Assembly: GCA_023548195.1 (NCBI GenBank)
Contig: JAJHZJ010000014.1
Location: 17,123,718-17,187,717, forward strand
Length of the DNA stretch: 64,000 nucleotides
Origin: Bettongia penicillata ogilbyi
Lineage: Eukaryota; Chordata; Mammalia; Diprotodontia; Potoroidae
Direction of reading: 5' to 3'
Position 1 is the stretch's first letter, and the number at the start of each line of letters is the position of its first letter. The notes below the pieces were generated by a model, which saw only the letters and a program-made list of their open reading frames with translations, did not search any database and was not told the origin of the DNA. Below, piece after piece: positions 33,996 through 42,894 of the stretch. Both the position numbers and the translations under genes were made by a program.

Positions 33996-35940
33996 ATACA
34001 CTCTCTAACTACCCTAAAACTGAAAAAGGGCTGAGTTACAAATAACATGAATATAAACACTTGAACTTTAAAGATTTCCTTAAGATTTCTCTTTCCTGTT
34101 TACATTTTCATGTTTCTCTTGATTCTTGTATTTGAAAGTCAAATATTCTATTCAGCTTTTATCTTTTTAACAAGAATGCCTGGAAGTCCTCTGTTTCATT
34201 GAAATTTTTTCCCCTGAAGTATTATACTCAGTTTTGCTGAGTAGGTGATTCTTGGTTTAATCCTATCTCCTTTGAATTCCAAAGCCCTTCGATCTCTTAA
34301 CCTGCTAAATCTTGTGTTATCCTGATTGTATTTCCACAATACTTGAATTGTTTCTTTCTGCTGCTTGTAATATTTTCTCCTTGACCTGGGAACTCTGGAA
34401 TTTGGCTACAATATTCCTAGAAGTTTTCCTTTTGGGGTCTCTTTCAGGAGGTGATCAATAAATTCTTTCCATTTCTATTTTGCTCTCTGGTTCTAGAATA
34501 TCAGATCAGTTTTCCTTGATAATTTTTTGGAAGATGATGTCTAGGGTTTTTTAAAAATTTTTTTTTATTTTCAGGTAGACCAATAATTTTTAAATTATCT
34601 CTCCCAGATCTATTTTCCAGGTCAGTTTTTTTTTTTCCAGTGAGATAGTTCACATCATCTTCTATTTTTTCATTCTTTTGGTTTTGATTTATAATTTCTT
34701 GATTTCTCATGAAGTCACTAGTTTCCATTTGCTCCATTCTAATTTTTAAAGAACTATTTTTTTCAGTGAACTTTTGAACCTCATTTTCCATTTGGTCAAT
34801 TCTGCTTTTTAAAACATTCTTCTCCTCATTGGCTTTTTGTACCTCTTTTGCCATTTGGGTTAGTCTATTTTTAAAGATCGTATTTTCTTCAGCATTTTTT
34901 TTTTGGGGTCTCCTGTATCAAGCTATTGAGTTGTTTTTCGTGATTTTCTTGCATTGCTCTCATTTCTCTTCCCAGTTTTTCCTCCACTTCTCTTCCTTGA
35001 TTTTCAAAATTCTTTTTGAGCTCTTCCATGGCCAGAGACCATTGTATATTTTTCTGGATGTAGAAGTCTTGACTCTGATGTGTTTCTCTGGTGGTATGCT
35101 TTGCTTTTCCTCACCTGAAAGGATGGAAGAAAATACCTTTTTGCCAAAAAAGTAACCTTCTATAATCTAACTTTTTTCCTCTTTTTTGGGCATTTTCCCA
35201 GCCAGTTACTTGAATTTTGAGTCCTTTGTCAAGTGAAGGGTATACTCTAGGGACCTGTAAATTCTTGGTTCCTCCAATGTGGCACAATCAAGGGAGAGGA
35301 GTTTGCTCCTCTCCTGGCCTGTGCTCTGGTCTGTGAGCAAACACAAGCACTCTTTTCTGCCCTGGAACTGTGAGTACAGTTCCCTCTCCACTGCTACCAC
35401 TAGCTCTACCATTCCAGTGTTCTTTCTCACCCCAGGACCACCACTTAGAACTGAGATCCAGATCAGCTGCTGGATTCCCCCAGGGTCTTTAGACTGAGGG
35501 CTCCAAAGTGGATGCTGCTACCTCAGTGGCTACTGCAGTCCTGGAGTTGGGACTGGGGTTCACCTCACTCCCCTCTCACCCAGGTGAAAGAGCTTTCTTA
35601 CTGACCTCTGAAGTTGTCTTTGACATTTGTGGGTTGACAAATCTGGGAACCCCAGCAGCTACCTGTGATTCCACACCCTGAAACCTGCTCCAGTCATTTC
35701 TGTGCTGTGAGGCCCACACTGAGCTGCGCATTGCTCTGAGCCCTGTGCGATAGACCTTCCCTGTCAGCCTTCCAGGCTGTTTTGGACTGGAAATCTGTTT
35801 CACTCCTTCATTTTGTGGCTTCTGTTGCTCTAGAATTTGTTTAGAGTAATTTTTTAAAGATATTTTATGGGCTACGATGGGGAGAGCTTCTACAGGTCCA
35901 TCCTTCTACTCTACCGTCTTGGCTTCCCCTCTCCCGTTCC
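32966..35940 (-). mobile_element. Half-L1 (HAL1-like) retrotransposon, copy 2, nested in L1
   Basis: A roughly 3-kb ORF1-only LINE on the minus strand. The 5' end lies at about 35910-35940, ORF1 at about 35180-34170, then a pyrimidine-rich 3' UTR to the T-rich (A-tail) end at about 32970-33000. The coiled coil is seen in the frame at 34501-34854 (MAKEVQKANEEKNVLKSRI and RMEQMETSDFMRNQEI), ending near the RRM-like RDNLKIIGLPE. A frameshift or stop ends it early. It has no ORF2. The 3' UTR includes the TATG/CA microsatellite at 33800-34005. Confidence 0.8.
33800..34005. repeat. TATG/CATA/TA composite microsatellite
   Basis: About 200 bases of alternating purine-pyrimidine sequence (TG, CA, TA and CATA blocks). 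It has open frames on both strands only because it lacks stop-forming words. It lies within the half-L1 3' UTR, where copy 3 has a TG run at the matching place. Confidence 0.9.
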
Positions 35941-36260
35941 AGGTACATTTTTTCTTGCTTCTACAGTATATTTATGATGTTATCTTTTATATCTATCACA
36001 TTCCATTTAGAATTTACCTTAGTTATATGGAATGAGATGTTGTCTACATGTGATTTTTTCTGCACTACATTCCAAATTTTCCAGTAGCTTTTTGTCAAAT
36101 AGTTCTTAGCTAGTAATTGTGATTTTAGGGTTTATCAAACACTAGGCTATTGTGTTCATTTGATTCTGGATATTATGTGCCATGTCTGTTCCATTAATTG
36201 ACCTCTCTATTGTTTAACCAGTATCCATTTCCCCTAAGCTTAACCTTTTAAAATATTATT
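35941..36260 (-). mobile_element. L1 ORF2 segment, right part of split copy
   Basis: Continues the L1 of 31830-32946: 'atggaatgagatgttgtcta', 'ttccagtagctttttgtcaa', 'gggtttatcaaacactaggc' and 'ttaattgacctctctattg' match L1 ORF2 antisense order at 43.1-43.3 and 58.2 kb. Confidence 0.75.
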
Positions 36261-36439
36261 TGTTAATTCTGAACTTAAGCAACAAAGGTAATTTTCATAT
36301 TTACAGTAGAACAAAAAAAGTATTGTATATGAAATTGTGAATCTCTATTTTATGCCACTTAAAAAAATGTTTATACACACATACATATTTCCACAAATTA
36401 TTTTAAAAATTGTCCTCTGTCTATTAATGCTTCTGAACT

Positions 36440-36880
36440 TCCTTGTGTTCTGTTTATTTAAAAATATTTCTATTGCCCCCCTCCCCCCCTTTTTTGGCAT
36501 CACTCTTATTAGCCAGCCTCCCCCTCCTCCACCAATTCCCTCAATTAAAAAAAAATAAGAGAAACAACAAAAACCACCCTTGTAACAAACAAGAACAGTT
36601 AAGCAAAACAAATGCACACAGTAGCCAAATCAAAAAATGCACATCTGTTTCTGTACTTCGAGTCTTCTCTGTTAGGAAGTGAATAATATCATGTTTCATC
36701 CTATAGCCTCTAAAGATATGGTTGGTCATTGTATTGATAAGAGTGCTTTAAGTTTTTCAAAATTGTTTTTCTTTACAATGTTGGTTTCTATATATATTGT
36801 TCTCATTTCATCACTCTTCACATCTCATTTATTCCAGGATTCTCTAATATTCTCTTTCCTCATTTCATAAGGTGAAATAT
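36440..36880 (-). mobile_element. L1 3' UTR fragment
   Basis: Antisense L1 3' UTR. 'acaaacaagaacagttaagc' and 'aaacaaatgcacacagtagc' followed by 'tggttggtcattgtattgat' and 'tgtttttctttacaatgttg' parallel 32000-32200. A poly-C/poly-T tract lies at 36474-36497. The bases 36880-37260 hold nothing I recognise. Confidence 0.6.
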
Positions 36881-37264
36881 TATTAATGTTACCTTAATGT
36901 TAATATTGCCTTGATGGGCACCACACCCTTTAAATTGTATTTGCTTTTCTTTTTCTCTTTTAGATTCCTCTTCAGGAACAGAAATGTGTTGCTTCTGGCT
37001 ATTCTTTTCTCAGTTACTCTCATGCCTTACCTCCGTCTTCACTATTCCCTCTTGTTTCTGTGGCCAAGAGAACAGAATTGAAGTTTTTAAAACAATTATT
37101 TGCATAATTCTATGTATTGTGTAGTCAAATCATATAAACTGAGATAGAAAATACAAATTTATTATCTCAATAGGACTGCAATTTCGTGGAATGAGCACTG
37201 GCCTTCCTGTAAGTAGGTGGTCAAAACTGGTAGCCATCACTTGGATCATGTAGAATAAGACTTT

Positions 37265-37430
37265 CTTTTTACAGATGAAGGAACTGAGGTCAAAGATATT
37301 GAGTCATATGTTCTGGGTCACTCAGAGGTTAAAAGACTTGTCTAAGGATAGAACAAAGTGATAAGAGCCACTCTCAAACCCTGCCTCCAAATCCAGTGCC
37401 TTCCCACTACACTCCACTAGTGAATTTGGG
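37265..37430 (-). mobile_element. MIR / CORE-SINE
   Basis: Antisense MIR core: 'tttttacagatgaaggaact', then 'ctgggtcactcagaggttaa', then 'ctcaaaccctgcctccaaat' and 'ccagtgccttcccactacac'. Confidence 0.65.
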
Positions 37431-37565
37431 TTATTGCCCTTACTCTGCTGCTAACTTGCTGGGAGATTTTTGTTAAATTACTTAATTTTTCTGGGTCTTC
37501 ATTTTTCTTGTCTTTACATAAATTAGGGGTTGGACTACATTAGTCTCTAAGGTTTCTCGTTCTCA
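37430..37565 (+). mobile_element. MIR fragment
   Basis: Sense MIR 3' half: 'gctaacttgctgggagattt', 'cttaatttttctgggtcttc' and 'ggggttggactacattagtc'. It lies tail-to-head against the previous MIR, 280 bases before the BRMS1L CpG island. Confidence 0.55.
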
Positions 37566-37842
37566 CAGTCGGTGAAGTTATTGCTACTAACAGTGAGGTT
37601 CTGAACCAAAGTGGGTAGAGGAAATGATTTTCTATTTCTGATAGACTTATACAGTTGGGGGGGTTCTCAGATGGAAGCTATTAAATGGGAAAATGGAAAT
37701 AGTTCACGTGTGTATCAAATATGTGCTTCTGTCTATAAATGAGATTTGAGTGTATGTGATTGGCGCTTTACTGGGACTTAAATTCCAGTTATGCCAAATC
37801 ACTAGGACTGAGGTTGTGAAATCCCGGGTTTCCTTCGCAGAG

Positions 37843-37854
37843 ACTACAACTCCC
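37843..37854 (+). promoter_or_regulatory. ZNF143/THAP11-type motif (ACTACAACTCCC)
   Basis: ACTACAACTCCC matches the first half of the long ZNF143 recognition motif (ACTACAATTCCCAGAATGC-type), which is typical of CpG-island promoters of housekeeping genes. It lies 245 bases upstream of the BRMS1L ATG. Confidence 0.6.
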
Positions 37855-37926
37855 GAAAGGCAACGGGTCTTCGAAGCTTCAACGTGCGGCCAAGCCCCGC
37901 CTCCCAGGCTTCATGGAAGGGGTTCT

Positions 37927-37931
37927 CCAAT
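37927..37931 (+). promoter_or_regulatory. CCAAT box
   Basis: CCAATGG at this position fits an NF-Y type CCAAT box and lies 168 bases before the BRMS1L ATG, a normal distance for a TATA-less promoter. The core is short, so this rests on context. Confidence 0.4.
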
Positions 37932-38098
37932 GGCAGGGCTTCCATCGCGGGAGCCGGCGGGTTAGGCTGTGAGTTCCAGATAGGGAGAAGACAATTCTGG
38001 GAGAAGTCGTGTCGCTTGGAGCGGGGTTGCGGACGTAGCCGCACGGAAGGGGCCGCAGCCTTCGAGGAAGAGAAATAAACGCCGGGGGCGACTAGAAA

Positions 38099-38240
38099 AT
38101 GCCTGTCCATTCCCGCGGGGACAAGAAGGAGACGAACCATCACGATGAAATGGAGGTGGACTACGCCGAGAACGAGGGAAGCTCCTCGGAGGACGAGGAC
38201 ACCGAGAGCTCGTCCGTCTCCGAGGATGGGGACAGCTCAG
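38099..38240 (+). CDS. BRMS1L: BRMS1L coding exon 1 (partial gene, 47 codons plus 1 base)
   Basis: This is the first coding exon of BRMS1-like, a nuclear subunit of the Sin3A-HDAC corepressor related to yeast Sds3 and human BRMS1. The frame opens with [20 protein letters not shown], which I recognise as the highly conserved vertebrate BRMS1L N-terminus, and continues into the acidic, serine-rich tract ([16 protein letters not shown]) typical of this protein. The ATG has A at -3. The exon ends at 38240 after the first base of a Glu codon, and the donor GTAGGT follows at 38241-38246. The Sds3-like coiled-coil region is encoded by later exons outside the window. Confidence 0.96.
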
Positions 38241-38789
38241 GTAGGTGGTCAGATCTCCGGCCGCCCGGCCGGGCCTCTCTGCCCCAGCCTCACGTCTGGG
38301 CTCCACTCGCCCCGGAAAGGGGGTAAAAGAGAAGGGAAGGGGCGGGGACTCCTTCCCAGGCCTGTGCTAGGAATCCCGCGCCGCTGTCCCGGCGTCCCTC
38401 CGCCCTCTGCGGGGTTGGAAAGGGGAGGAGGCGGTGGCAGCAGCGGCAGCAAGTCCTGTACGCCTGCCCGGGGTCATGGGTCCCCACAGCTGGCGTGGGG
38501 CAGCGGAGCGGAGTCGTGTGGCCCTTCCTGCGCTGAGGAGCGCCTTTACACTCTCCGCTGCCTCTGGTCACTTGGCACGTCCTCGCCCCGGTGCCGGTGA
38601 TGATCGCTCCTCCCCACCAGGCCCCGTTGTGTCTGCCCGCCCCTGCCCGCAGCCGATGTGGCTCGGCCGTCTCCTCTTGGGTGGGTGCCCACCCCCCCCC
38701 GGAGTGAGAGCACACTTTCCTCTGTCCTAATGCCGTTTTTTCCCCTCACCTCTACCTCCAAGTCAACCAGCCCAACAGTAACGTTTCTT

Positions 38790-39765
38790 GAGTTTCCGCT
38801 AGAGTATTTAGTAAGGGATGATATGGTCAGACTTGATCACTTGCAGCAGAATGGAGTGAGTAGAGGATAGAGGCAGGGAGACCAGTTAGGAGGTCATTGA
38901 AATAATCTAGTTTATGTGAGAGAGGTAGAAATAGCGTGATTTGGCCACTAATTGGATATGTGATCTGAAGGGAAGTGAAGAATTAAGACCCGTTTGGAGG
39001 AAAGGTAATGAGCTCTGTTTTGAATATGTTGAATTTGATCTGTTGGAAATGTCCAGTAAGTACTTAGTTGTTATGCAGGACTTCAAGCTCAGAGGAGCTG
39101 CAACTGGATGTGTAGATGTCTGAATCATCTGCCTAGAGATGATAAAGCAATGAAATTGATGAGGTCCCTAAATGACCTTGTAGAAAGAGCAGAAGAGTCC
39201 AGGATGGAGCCTTGGAGATCAACTCACAGTTAGGGGAGTATGATTAGCCAGCGTAGTAGAATGAGGAGGAGCAGTCAATATGTAAGAGAAGAACCAGGAG
39301 AGAATAATGTTTCAAAATCCCTGGATAAGTATCCAGGAGGAAACAGCGGTTAGCAATGTCAGATGCTGCAAAGTGGTTCAAGAATGACTGAAAAAAATGC
39401 CATTAGAACCAACAATTTAGAGATCATTGTTAACTGTGTAGAACAATTTCTTTTGAGTTATGAGATGAAACCAAATAGAGAAGACTTGAGTGAGAGGAGA
39501 GGAGGTGGAGGCAATGGTTAGTAGACAGCTTTTTCTAGGAGTTTGTCAGAGAAGGGAAGGATGGGTATCTTGATGGGGTTAGAGAAGGTTTTTTTAAGCA
39601 TGGAGGAGTCTTGGACAAATTTTGAAGGAGCCAGTATATAGGGAGAAGTTGAAGATTAGAGAGAGGGGGGAGATGATTGAATTTGTAATTTGCTGGTAAT
39701 TTGCTGGACAAGAAGGGATCAGAATAATAGCATTTGAAAGTTGAAACAGTCTTCAAGCAATGTTA
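38790..39765 (-). mobile_element. L2 LINE, long ORF2 C-terminal part
   Basis: Antisense L2 just inside BRMS1L intron 1. 'tatggtcagacttgatcact', 'ggagaccagttaggaggtca', 'gatttggccactaattggat', 'gctctgttttgaatatgttg' and 'gagatgataaagcaatgaaa' give the full L2 order. It is among the most complete L2 copies in the window but still has frameshifts. Confidence 0.8.
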
Positions 39766-39769
39766 TAGT

Positions 39770-41230
39770 CTATATGTGAAGGAATTCTTACTATAATATA
39801 TCTACCAAATGCTCATCTAGCATCTACTTGAAGACCTCCCAGGAGGGGGATCCATCACGACTTGAAGCAACCAGGTTCATTTTTGGACCTCTCTAATTGT
39901 CAGGAAGTTATTCCTAACATTAAACCTAAATTGACTTCTTTGTAATTTCTAGCCATCGCTTCTGGTTTTGTCCTCTGTGGCCAAATAGAACAAATCTAGT
40001 CTTCTACGAGAGCCCTTCAGATACTTGAATTTACTTATTAAGTTCTACACCCTTAACCTCCCATTTTTTTTTCTTTTGGCTTAAACATTCTCAGTTTAAC
40101 AGATTCCTGTGTGTCAGGGACTTGAGACATTTTACTACGTTTGCCCTTCTCTGGACACTCAAAAATTTATTAATATCCTTTTAAAACTGTGGCATCCAGA
40201 ACTGAACACAGTATTTCAGATTAATTCTGATGAAGGCAGAATATCGTTAGTTCATAACCCCCTTTTCCTAGAAGCTGTGCCTCTTGTTTATGAAGCCCAA
40301 AATTACATTAGCTTTTTTAGCTGCCATATCACACTTCTGATTAATATTGTGCTTAAACTGTTAAACCCCCCAGGTCTTTTTCATCTTATAGATTCAGCTA
40401 GATTCTTACTTGATCATCCGTTTAAGCTATCCCTTTCAGCATTGTGTCATCTTCACATTAGATAAACACTCCTTTATCCAAGTCACTTAAAAAACTTTTA
40501 AGTAGCACAGGGTCAAGTACTGACCTTGGATTACTCCACTAGAAACCCCCTGCCTAGATGATACTAAACCACTAATAGCTACTCTTTTGAGTCTTGCCAT
40601 CCAACCAGTTCCCAAACCAGATGATTGTAATATCATGCAATCCCTATCTCTCCATTTTCTCTATAAGAAAAGATTAGGTAATTTGTTAAAAACTTTATTA
40701 AAATTGAAGTAAATCATATCTACAATATTCTTCTCATCTACTAGTTTAATAATCCTGTCAAAGAAAAGATGAGATTAGACTGGCATGACCATTCTTGATG
40801 AAGTTAAACTGGGTCTTTGTAATCACCATTTCCCTTTCTTGATGTTCACCAACCATCCTTTTAATGACTTTTTCTAGAATTTCCCCAGAAATTGAAGTCC
40901 AGCTCATTGGCCTATATAGTTTGTAGATGGCTCTTTTCCTTACTGTTTCCTTACTTACTCTTAGGTGTCAACTCTCAGAAAGTCCATTTCTCTTATGTCA
41001 TTTCCATTGTAAAAGTCATTCTCCTTTGTAGATAAAACAAAAAAATGAAAGAAGAATGAAACAGTTCTGTCTTTTCTCCCTAGAAAAAGGCCCTATTCCT
41101 TCTTTGATCTCATTTTTTCTCCCAGTATATCTACTAAGTGCTTTGTGTTGTTGTTACTTTCCCTCATCAACCTCAGGCCATTCTGAGCTCTAGCTGTCCT
41201 GATGCTATTTTTAAAGGGCCTTGCTAACCT
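39770..41230 (-). mobile_element. CR1/L3-clade LINE, ORF2 region
   Basis: Antisense LINE distinct from L1 and L2. On the minus strand at about 40670-40770 the frame DRIIKLVDEKNIVDMIYFNF, then NKVFNK, is the fossil of the CR1/L3 reverse-transcriptase motif (V-x-LDFSKAFDKV). Other landmarks are 'gttcaccaaccatcctttta', 'gaattccc'-type debris and 'ctggacactcaaaaatttat'. The copy is about 1.4 kb and heavily mutated. Confidence 0.7.
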
Positions 41231-41722
41231 CTTATATTTATCATCTATTACCTGGCTTTGTTTCTATCTTCTGTACATGTCTTCTTACAGTCTAAGTTAA
41301 CTGGTGAGTTCTCTGCACATTCACAGTGATCTCTTCAGACAAATCTCATTTTTCTTTCTTATTAGAATTATTTCTTTTTATGTCTTCAGAATTCTGTTCT
41401 TGAGCATCTCTTACGTCTCTTGTACTGACTTCCCCTGAAGCATTTTATTTCATGGTAGTACTGTCATTGGCTCTATTTATCCATGAGTAATTGGTATTTC
41501 TCAAATTATTTAGACCTATTTATATAGAATGTTTTATAATTGTGTTCATATAGTTCTGTGAATGTCTTGGTAGGTAACCTCTTTACCTGTAGTTATTTTT
41601 AACATAATTTCTTGTTCTCTTTCTGCTGGATTTGGTTAGTTCTATGATTTTGTGTAGATTTTTTTTAATGTCCTGCAATTTTTCCTAAAGTTATTGTTTC
41701 AGATAGTTTTTTAGTTGATCCT

Positions 41723-41735
41723 CTAGGGTTTTCTA
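41723..41735. repeat. Target site duplication, left (13 bp)
   Basis: CTAGGGTTTTCTA here is identical to 41846-41858 and brackets the SINE fragment. The L1 sequence reads continuously once one copy and the SINE are removed. Confidence 0.85.
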
Positions 41736-41845
41736 GAGAAGGAAACGGTAAACCATTCCAGTATCTTTGCCAAGAAAACTCCATGTAGAGTATGATCTAT
41801 CGGATCACAGAGTGATCTGAAAACTGAATGACTAAAAAATAACAA
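41736..41845 (-). mobile_element. Short CORE-SINE fragment nested in L1
   Basis: A 110-bp antisense SINE that matches only the head half of the longer copies at 26089 and 47296. Plus-strand landmarks are 'ggaaacggtaaaccattcca', 'ctttgccaagaaaactccat' and 'actgaatgactaaaaaataa'. A perfect 13-bp duplication flanks it directly, so the 3' half was already missing at insertion or lost precisely. Confidence 0.75.
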
Positions 41846-41858
41846 CTAGGGTTTTCTA
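41846..41858. repeat. Target site duplication, right (13 bp)
   Basis: Identical to 41723-41735. Confidence 0.85.
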
Positions 41859-42222
41859 AATAAATCATGTCATCTGCAAAAAGTGATAGTTTGTTTCCTC
41901 TTTGCCTATGCTTATTTTTTCTTTCTGCTATAGTTAGCATTACCAGTACAATATTGAATAGAAGTTGTTATAAATAGACCTTCTTGTTTCATCCCTGATC
42001 CTTATGGAAAGGCTTCTAACTTATCACTGTTACAAGTAATGTTGGCTTTTAGTTTTAGATAGATGCTGCTTATCTTTTAAAGAAAAGTTCTCTTTATTCC
42101 AAAGCTTTCTAGTGTTTTTTTAAACAGGAATGGCTGCTGTATTTTGTCAGAAGTTTTTTTGCACGAGTTGAAATAATAATAGAATTTTTGTTGTTTTTGC
42201 TATTGATATGGTCAATCATGTG

Positions 42223-42620
42223 CAGAACCAGGAAAACATTGTATACAATATTAGCAACATTGTGTGACGAAAAACCACGAATGACTCAGCTCTTCTCAGC
42301 AATATGATGATCCAAGACAAGTGCAAAGGGCTCATGAATGAAAATACTATCCTTATTCATATATAAAACTAATGGACTCAATGTTGATTGAAACATGTTT
42401 TTTTCACTTTATTCTTTCTCATGGTTTTTTCCTTTTGATCTGTTTTTTCATGATTGTGATTAATTTGGAAATATGTTTTACATGATAGCACATGTATAAA
42501 TTATATCAAACTATCATTTTCTGAAGAGGAGACAAGAGGAAAGAAGGGAGAAAAAGTTAAAACTCAAAATCTTGTAAAGTTGAATGCTAAAAATTTTCTT
42601 GATGTATAACAGGAAAAAAA
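42223..42620 (+). mobile_element. L1 3' end, sense half of inverted insertion
   Basis: Sense L1 3' UTR: 'gcagaaccaggaaaacattg', 'gcaacattgtgtgacgaaaa', 'cagctcttctcagcaatatg', 'gatccaagacaagtgcaaag' and an A-rich end. It directly follows antisense ORF2 sequence of apparently the same insertion. Confidence 0.7.
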
Positions 42621-42639
42621 TAATATTAAAAAAGAAACA

Positions 42640-42890
42640 ACAAATTGGATTTGGATCTAAAAAAATGCTAGAAAACCAATAAATTTAAGTTATCCAATTA
42701 AACATCAAAATAGAAATCCTGAGAGATGAACAGAATTAAATTTAAAAAAACCCCACTGAATTAATAGATAAAACAAGGAGCTAATTTTTTTTGAAGAAAA
42801 ATCAATGAAATAGATAAGTCAGTAGTTAAATTGATTTCAAAAATGAAAAACAGATTATCAGTATCAGAAATGAAAAAGGTGAATTTCACT
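42640..42890 (+). mobile_element. L1 ORF2 fragment (pre-RT)
   Basis: Sense ORF2 debris encoding phrases such as PTELIDKTRS and KQIISIRNEKGE, which match the L1 segment just before the RT core. It stops abruptly at an antisense L1 3' UTR at about 42895. Confidence 0.6.
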
Positions 42891-42894
42891 TTGC

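Larger units (their letters stand above)
37840..38660 (+). promoter_or_regulatory. BRMS1L: CpG-island promoter and 5' UTR of BRMS1L
   Basis: A second CpG-rich island covers the region upstream of the BRMS1L ATG, exon 1 and the first 400 bases of intron 1. It lacks a convincing TATA box but has a ZNF143-type motif and a CCAAT box 170-260 bases before the ATG. The transcription start is probably between about 37930 and 38070; it cannot be placed exactly from sequence. Confidence 0.8.
41440..42222 (-). mobile_element. L1 ORF2 (RT region), inverted half of an L1 insertion
   Basis: Antisense L1 ORF2: 'ccatgagtaattggtatttc', 'gttttataattgtgttcata', 'tttttagttgatcctctagg', 'catctgcaaaaagtgatagt' (RT active-site region) and 'tattgatatggtcaatcatg'. 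It abuts the sense L1 3' end at about 42223, the arrangement left by twin priming. A truncated SINE sits inside at 41736-41845. Confidence 0.7.

Noticed and set aside
33755..34045. Several 60-80 codon frames rich in Tyr, Thr, His, Met
   Set aside because: They are produced by the TATG/CATA microsatellite on both strands.
38145..38600. 151-codon frame overlapping BRMS1L exon 1 in another frame
   Set aside because: A GC-driven shadow frame that runs across the splice donor into the intron.
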